DNA of 64,000 nucleotides from Streptococcus sp. S1. Lineage in GTDB: Bacteria; Bacillota; Bacilli; Lactobacillales; Streptococcaceae. Shown here one piece after another: positions 59,302 to 64,000 of this stretch. Location of the stretch: contig NZ_CP139418.1 of the NCBI RefSeq assembly GCF_034137685.1, positions 647,001 to 711,000 of the forward strand, in the 5' to 3' direction. Every line of letters begins with the position of its first letter. Within the stretch, counting starts at the first letter, position 1. The position numbers and the translations under genes are program-made. The notes under the pieces were generated by a model. That model made no database searches. It was given only the letters and a program-made list of their open reading frames with translations, and was not told the origin of the DNA.

Positions 59302-59330
59302 AGTATACCATACAGAAACCGGTTACACAA
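59302..59330 (-). promoter_or_regulatory. pflB promoter with overlapping cre site
   Basis: Minus strand: TTGTGT (59325-59330), 17-nt spacer, TATACT (59302-59307) with a TGG extension. TGTAACCGGTTTCT at 59314-59327 matches cre at 13 of 14 positions and overlaps the -35 and spacer, so CcpA could act directly on this promoter. Confidence 0.8.
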
Positions 59331-59457
59331 AGACAAATTGCGAAAAATAGCAGATTCTTTTATAATACAGTTTCAATTCTTCTGCGATACTGTACTACAT
59401 TTTTGAAAATGAACATGAATTTCCATCAATTTTCATGTTTTTAGGAAGGGCCGATTT

Positions 59458-59486
59458 TTGCAATTCTAAAATTTTCTTCTTATAAT
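59458..59486 (+). promoter_or_regulatory. dinB promoter
   Basis: TTGCAA (59458-59463), 17-nt spacer, TATAAT (59481-59486), then AAAGGAGGGTG before the ATG. Confidence 0.8.
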
Positions 59487-59506
59487 AGAAAAAAGGAGGG
59501 TGAAAA

Positions 59507-60613
59507 ATGCTGATATTTCCATTGGTGAATGATACGAGTCGCAAGATTATTCATATTGATATGGATGCATTTTTTGCTGCGGTCGAAGAAAGAGATAACC
59601 CTAGTTTAAAGGGGAAGCCTGTCGTAATTGGCCAGGACCCTCGTCAATCAGGAGGGAGAGGTGTGGTCTCGACCTGTAACTATGAAGCACGGAAATATGG
59701 GATTCATTCGGCCATGAGTTCCAAGGAAGCGCTGGACCTTTGTCCCCAAGCGATTTTTATCTCTGGAAATTATGAAAAATACCGAGAAGTGGGCGAGCAG
59801 GTTCGTGAGATTTTCAAGCGCTATACAGATCTGATCGAGCCTATGAGTATTGACGAAGCCTATCTAGATGTGACGGAAAATAAAATCCAGAGCAAATCAG
59901 CTGTCAAGATTGCCCGCTTGATTCAGCATGCGATCTGGGAAGAGCTGCATCTCACAGCTTCAGCGGGTGTCTCTTATAATAAGTTTTTGGCCAAGATGGC
60001 AAGTGACTACCAAAAGCCCCGTGGCCTAACTGTGGTCTTGCCGGAGGATGCCGAGGATTTCCTGAGCCAGATGGACATTGCCAAATTTCACGGGGTAGGA
60101 AAGAAGACAGTGGAGCGGCTGCATGAGATGGGGGTCTATACTGGCGCGGATCTTTTAGCCATCCCGGAGATGACTTTGATTGATCGATTTGGACGCTTTG
60201 GCTATGATCTCTTTCGTAAGGCGCGAGGCATTCACAATAGCCCTGTCAAGAACCATCGCATCCGCAAGTCGATCGGAAAAGAGCGGACCTACCGCAAGCT
60301 ACTCTATGCTGAAGATGATATTTTAGAAGAAATTGCCAATCTGTCCAGTAAGGTGGCCCAATCGCTGGAAAAACACGGCAAGCAAGGGAAAACCTTGGTC
60401 TTAAAAGTGCGCTATGGAGACTTCACCACCCTGACCAAGCGGATGACATTGACGGAGCCAACACGAGAGGCTGAGCGGATCAATCGTTCCGCCCGACATA
60501 TTTTTCAAGAAATCGAATCGATAAATACAGGAATCCGTCTCTTGGGTGTCACCATGACCAATTTCATCGATCATACTGAGCTGCCTTTGGTGGAAGAAAA
60601 AGAAAACGACTAG
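59507..60613 (+). CDS. dinB: DNA polymerase IV
   Basis: Y-family translesion polymerase. 368 residues. Catalytic [10 protein letters not shown] and [10 protein letters not shown], helix-hairpin-helix [10 protein letters not shown], and little-finger domain. The C-terminal beta-clamp motif may be LPLVEEK. It converges on recD2, with only 8 nt between the stops. Confidence 0.96.
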   Translation: MLIFPLVNDTSRKIIHIDMDAFFAAVEERDNPSLKGKPVVIGQDPRQSGGRGVVSTCNYEARKYGIHSAMSSKEALDLCPQAIFISGNYEKYREVGEQVREIFKRYTDLIEPMSIDEAYLDVTENKIQSKSAVKIARLIQHAIWEELHLTASAGVSYNKFLAKMASDYQKPRGLTVVLPEDAEDFLSQMDIAKFHGVGKKTVERLHEMGVYTGADLLAIPEMTLIDRFGRFGYDLFRKARGIHNSPVKNHRIRKSIGKERTYRKLLYAEDDILEEIANLSSKVAQSLEKHGKQGKTLVLKVRYGDFTTLTKRMTLTEPTREAERINRSARHIFQEIESINTGIRLLGVTMTNFIDHTELPLVEEKEND

Positions 60614-60636
60614 TTTGTTCACTAGTCGTATTTTTT
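60606..60636. terminator. Bidirectional terminator built into both ends of dinB and recD2
   Basis: ACGACTAGT/ACTAGTCGT perfect 9-bp stem, loop TTGTTC, with T-rich tails on both sides. The two TAG stop codons and the preceding Asp codons lie in the two arms. Confidence 0.9.
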
Positions 60637-63054
60637 GATGTCAAAAAAGGCTGCAATCTCTTCTTCAGTCAGTCCGATCATAGGAGAAATGGTGTGGAGA
60701 TTGTCTTCTGTCAGTCGATAGACAGTCGGTTCATCAGGCTCATCCTTCCTTTTAACAGTTTCTTCCTTGCTTCGTGCGGATTCGACTGTAGCAGAAGCGG
60801 TGGCAACGGCTGAAGATGAGACATTGGTGGCTTCGCCTCCGTCCAGGTCCTTGAAGCGCTCCACCAAGTAGGTCTTGCGCGCAGTACCGGTATTTTTAGT
60901 AGCGTAATTAAAGGCGCTGTATTCTCCTAAGAGAATCAGCTTGCTCTTAGAGCGCGTGATGGCGGTATAGATCAAATTACGCTGCAACATCCGGTGGCTT
61001 TGATTGGTAATGGGCAAAATCACTACCGGAAACTCACTTCCTTGCGATTTGTGAATACTCATCGCATAAGCTAAGCGAATCTTGTACCATTCATTGCGCG
61101 GATAGACGATTTCATTACCATCAAATTGGATGGTCAATTCATCTTGCTTGGATTCTGTATATTTTCCTGGGAGAAGATCGGTGATGTAGCCGATATCTCC
61201 GTTAAAGACATTGCTTTCTGCATCATTGACCAGATGGATGACCTTGTCTCCATCGCGGTATTGGCAGTCTGGCGTGTCAAAAACCACCTGATCTTTGACA
61301 GCTGGATTGAGAAGGTCTTGCATGAGCGTATTGATATTGTCAATGCCGGCCTGGCCCTTGTACATGGGTGCCAAGACTTGGATATCTCGTGCAGGGATAT
61401 GACTGCGAAGGGCAGCAGAAGTGATTTGTTCGATCATCTTAGGGATGTGTTCGCTTCCAGCTTCGAAATAAGAGCGGTCGGCTTTTCGTTCTGTGAAATC
61501 TTGAGGAAGCTTGCCTTGGCGAATGTCTCCTGCTAGTGAGACAATGGTCGAGTCCTCACTCTGACGGAAAATATGTTCGAGTTTGGTCTGAGGGATGCTT
61601 GGGATCTGCAAGAGATCAGCCAAGACCTGACCAGGGCTGACAGATGGTAATTGGTCGGCATCTCCCACAATCAAGAGTTTCGTATCCGTTGCGATATTAC
61701 TGAGTAATTGATTAGCCAGCCAGGTATCAACCATGGAAAATTCATCCACAATGATAAAGTCTGCGTCTAAATAGTCATCCAAGTGGCTGGTGTCATCATC
61801 TCCTGTCATCCCCAAATGGCGGTGGATGGTGGCACTCGGAAGTCCTGTCAGCTCATTCATGCGTCTAGCTGCCCGTCCCGTTGGGGCAGCCAAGAGGATC
61901 GGCAGGTCTTGTTTCTTCCGAAGATCCAGCTGGTGGAGTTGGGCATAGACACTGATCATCCCATTGATAACGGTAGTCTTTCCTGTCCCAGGACCCCCTG
62001 TGAGGATAAAGACCTTGTTTTGGATAGCTTGGTGAATCGCCTCTTTTTGAATCGCATCGTAGCGAATCCCCAAATCTTTTTCAACCGCCTCAATCTCCTG
62101 GTTGATTTTCTCAGGGTCAAATGAAGCTTGCTTTCCTTTTTCTAGGAGGCGACCGATATGACTGCGAATCCCTTCCTCCGCAAAGAAGAGGCTATTGTCA
62201 AAGATCTTGGTGTCCACGTTTTGGACCTTGTCTTCCTCGATGAGGCGTCCTAATTCTTGGGCGACAGTGGAAGGGTCCAATTCTACTGGCCGAGCGGATT
62301 CTAAAAGGTCAATGGTATAGCGCAGGAGGTCTTTGGCTTCGATGTAGGTATTTCCAGTCTCGATAGAGTAGCTAAAAAGGCTGTGGATCAGACCCGCGCG
62401 GAAACGCTCAGGGGCGTCACTTGCAATCCCCAATTCTTCGGCTAGTTGGTCCGCGATTTTAAAGCCCATGCCTTGGATATCTTCCACCAATCGGTAGGGC
62501 TGTTGCTCCACGATCTGGAGGGTTTCTTCTTTATAAAAATCTTGGATCTGAAAGGCCAATTTATTGGGAATGCCATAGTTGGCTAGTTGGGCGAGAATGC
62601 GCTCTGCTCCGTAATTCTGACGGAGTTTTTCTACAAAAGCCAGGCGGTTTTTCTTGGAGAGACCAGTGATATCTTCTAATTTTTCAGGGGCCTCCAGAAT
62701 TTTGTCAATGGTATTGTCTCCATAGAGGTCCACGATTTTTTGAGCCGTTTTGAGCCCAATTCCTTTGAAGTGATCGCTGGAAAAATATTTCACCAAGCCC
62801 TTGCTAGAGGGTTTAGCACGTTCATAGCGATTGATTTTGAGCTGTTCTCCGTATTTAGGATGATGGACCAGCTCCCCCCAGAAAGTATAGTCTTCGCCTT
62901 CCATAATATCTGCCATAGTGCCCGTTACAATGATCTCAAAATCATCAAAGTCTTCGGCATCTGTATCGCTGATGTCGAGTAAGAGGATTCGAAAAAAACT
63001 GCTAGGATTTTCAAAAATAATACGCTCAATAGTACCAGAAAAATAATATTCCAT
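60622..63054 (-). CDS. recD2: RecD2-type SF1B DNA helicase
   Basis: 5'-3' helicase of the RecD2/TraA type, not part of RecBCD. 810 residues from ATG 63054, placed by AAGGAAAG upstream and the typical MEYYFSGTIERIIFEN start; a much longer frame continues upstream without support. N-terminal OB and helix-hairpin-helix region (LEDITGLSKKNR), Walker A GGPGTGKTTVING, Walker B VDEFSMVD, and C-terminal SIHKSQGSEFPVVI. The last 80 residues are a low-complexity Ser/Ala/Glu linker with a short conserved end. lepB precedes it on the same strand. Confidence 0.95.
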   Translation of the reverse strand: MEYYFSGTIERIIFENPSSFFRILLLDISDTDAEDFDDFEIIVTGTMADIMEGEDYTFWGELVHHPKYGEQLKINRYERAKPSSKGLVKYFSSDHFKGIGLKTAQKIVDLYGDNTIDKILEAPEKLEDITGLSKKNRLAFVEKLRQNYGAERILAQLANYGIPNKLAFQIQDFYKEETLQIVEQQPYRLVEDIQGMGFKIADQLAEELGIASDAPERFRAGLIHSLFSYSIETGNTYIEAKDLLRYTIDLLESARPVELDPSTVAQELGRLIEEDKVQNVDTKIFDNSLFFAEEGIRSHIGRLLEKGKQASFDPEKINQEIEAVEKDLGIRYDAIQKEAIHQAIQNKVFILTGGPGTGKTTVINGMISVYAQLHQLDLRKKQDLPILLAAPTGRAARRMNELTGLPSATIHRHLGMTGDDDTSHLDDYLDADFIIVDEFSMVDTWLANQLLSNIATDTKLLIVGDADQLPSVSPGQVLADLLQIPSIPQTKLEHIFRQSEDSTIVSLAGDIRQGKLPQDFTERKADRSYFEAGSEHIPKMIEQITSAALRSHIPARDIQVLAPMYKGQAGIDNINTLMQDLLNPAVKDQVVFDTPDCQYRDGDKVIHLVNDAESNVFNGDIGYITDLLPGKYTESKQDELTIQFDGNEIVYPRNEWYKIRLAYAMSIHKSQGSEFPVVILPITNQSHRMLQRNLIYTAITRSKSKLILLGEYSAFNYATKNTGTARKTYLVERFKDLDGGEATNVSSSAVATASATVESARSKEETVKRKDEPDEPTVYRLTEDNLHTISPMIGLTEEEIAAFFDIKKYD

Positions 63055-63074
63055 CATTTCTTTCCTTTTTATAA

Positions 63075-63108
63075 AGCAAGGCTGGGACATACTTGTCTCA
63101 GCCTCAGT
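63075..63108 (-). terminator. Terminator between lepB and recD2
   Basis: GAGGCTGAGAC/GTCCCAGCCTT stem (one G-T pair) followed by GCTTTATAAA. The stem is close to hairpin 1 of the R1 repeat, standing alone. Confidence 0.75.
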
Positions 63109-63121
63109 CTGTTGATCTATA

Positions 63122-63772
63122 CTAATAAGTTTTGAAAGGGTAGATAGGCCATAGTCTAAAGACAGTTTGTCCTTTGATTTGTTCTTTCTTGAAAGCTCCG
63201 ACCTGACGGCTATCTTTTGAAACGATCCGGTCATCTCCAAGTAAGAGGTATTCATCGTCGAGCAACTTCAAGGTAAATTTAGGATTGCCATCCTTGTCTA
63301 CTGTATAGGCTTGGGCTGTATTGGCCAATTGGCGGAAGAGTTCTCCGTTTTCTTCGAACCCTTTTCCAGTGTAGGTTGATTGCAATTTATCTTTTTTGAA
63401 ACGAGCGATGTAGTCTTTCAAATAGGGCTCATTGGTCTTTTTCCCATTGATGTAGAGAGTATCGTTGTCGTACTGGATAGTATCTCCAGGAAGACCGATG
63501 ACCCGCTTGACGATGTCCTTGGTTTTGCCGTCGTCGTCTTTTTCACTGGCAACGACAATGTCGAAACGATCAATCGAAAGGTGGTTGACCACAAGGAGGT
63601 ACTCGCTATCAGCCAAGGTCGGATCCATCGAATGACCATCCACCTTGACCGGAGCCCAAAGGAAGACGCGTGAGGCGATGATGAGACCAACGATGATGCT
63701 GAAGAGGCCCCATTCTTTAAGGAATCTCACCACTGGTGAGCTAGATGTATGTTTTGAACTTCTTTTTGACAT
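63122..63772 (-). CDS. lepB: Signal peptidase I
   Basis: 216 residues. One N-terminal membrane helix (about 19-40) then the extracellular catalytic domain: nucleophile Ser in GHSMDPTL, general base Lys in IVKRVIGLPGD, GDDRIVSKDSR at the C-terminal box. Removes signal peptides from secreted proteins. It starts 3 nt after the rnhC stop, the streptococcal rnhC-lepB-recD order. Confidence 0.97.
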   Translation of the reverse strand: MSKRSSKHTSSSPVVRFLKEWGLFSIIVGLIIASRVFLWAPVKVDGHSMDPTLADSEYLLVVNHLSIDRFDIVVASEKDDDGKTKDIVKRVIGLPGDTIQYDNDTLYINGKKTNEPYLKDYIARFKKDKLQSTYTGKGFEENGELFRQLANTAQAYTVDKDGNPKFTLKLLDDEYLLLGDDRIVSKDSRQVGAFKKEQIKGQTVFRLWPIYPFKTY

Positions 63773-63775
63773 AAC

Positions 63776-64000
63776 TTATCTTTCTAGTAATTTCTTTGCT
63801 TTTTCTGTGTTTTTAAAATGGAGTTTGGCACAATAATCCAGAGCTTTCATCCCGTAGGTCTGAAGCAATTTAGCAGCGACTTGGTCTGACTTCGCCCCTG
63901 CTCCACTAGGCAGATTAAAGCCCAGTTCCTTGCCCAGATCTTCCAGATTTTGAAGGAAGAGATTGCGGGCGATGATGGAACTAACTGCAACAGCTAAATA
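63776..64000 (-). CDS. rnhC: Ribonuclease HIII, C-terminal part (start outside the window)
   Basis: 75 codons run to the window edge. Visible: [46 protein letters not shown]. These match the end of RNase HIII, which removes RNA from RNA-DNA hybrids. The N-terminal TBP-like domain and catalytic DEDE residues are off the edge. Confidence 0.93.
   Translation of the reverse strand, partial: YLAVAVSSIIARNLFLQNLEDLGKELGFNLPSGAGAKSDQVAAKLLQTYGMKALDYCAKLHFKNTEKAKKLLER

Noticed and set aside
61126..61536. 136-codon frame antisense to recD2
   Set aside because: Shadow of the helicase domain; no ribosome site.

Overview
The window reads as the chromosome of an oral viridans Streptococcus of the mitis/sanguinis/parasanguinis type. 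The evidence is a moderate-to-low GC content, a YSIRK signal and sortase motif on a GH85 glycosidase, GlnR/GlnA, CppA, RocS, the RpoY-RNase J pair, the streptococcal mevalonate operons, and gene orders that match pneumococcus as I remember it (EndoD-pgk-membrane protein-glnR-glnA; tatD-rnmV-rsmA-rsgA-rpe-thiN-rmuC-yhaM-purR). The species cannot be fixed from sequence alone. I see no prophage, insertion sequence or CRISPR array.

Layout. 1-10.8 kb: a co-oriented housekeeping run (tatD, rnmV, rsmA, rsgA, rpe, thiN, rmuC, yhaM, purR, one secreted Asn/Ala-repeat protein), interrupted by a two-gene insertion of unknown function (1303-3514) and by two tRNA genes on the minus strand. 10.8-15.6 kb: rpsL-rpsG-fusA and gapA, heavily expressed genes with strong promoters, a structured leader and terminators. 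15.6-24.8 kb: a 1602-residue wall-anchored endo-beta-N-acetylglucosaminidase under a perfect cre site, pgk, a small membrane protein, and glnRA behind a perfect GlnR box. 24.8-29.9 kb: rpoY-rnjA on the minus strand, then a decayed phosphoglucomutase remnant and two paralogous lipoproteins bracketed by diverged direct repeats. 29.9-44.9 kb: tsaB-rimI-tsaD, azlCD, a Ser-rich lipoprotein, glpF, a BaiN/YhiN flavoprotein, lrgAB, ybaB, a DnaQ-like exonuclease, rocS, pepX, an unusual membrane fusion protein, cppA and a serine hydrolase. 45.1-54.8 kb: the entire mevalonate pathway as two converging operons (mvk-mvaD-mvaK2-fni forward, mvaS-mvaA reverse), with a C69 peptidase plus PrsW-like protease pair between them. 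54.9-64 kb: small membrane proteins, a split ThrE exporter, pflB, dinB, recD2, lepB and the end of rnhC.

Two families of intergenic structured repeats stand out. R1 (about 180 bp, four copies, near 22.0, 24.6, 38.0 and 51.9 kb) carries imperfect terminal inverted repeats and three hairpins, one of them a canonical terminator. R2 (about 157 bp, two copies) sits immediately after the last gene of each mevalonate operon, in the same orientation relative to the transcript, with compensatory base changes in one stem. The R2 copies are inverted relative to each other and enclose the C69-PrsW module.

How the genes connect: the mevalonate enzymes turn acetyl-CoA units into isopentenyl and dimethylallyl diphosphate; GapA, Pgk and PflB carry glycolytic and mixed-acid flux; CcpA probably links EndoD and PflB to sugar supply; GlnR controls glutamine synthesis; RNase M5, RNase J, YhaM, RsmA and RsgA cover RNA turnover and ribosome maturation.
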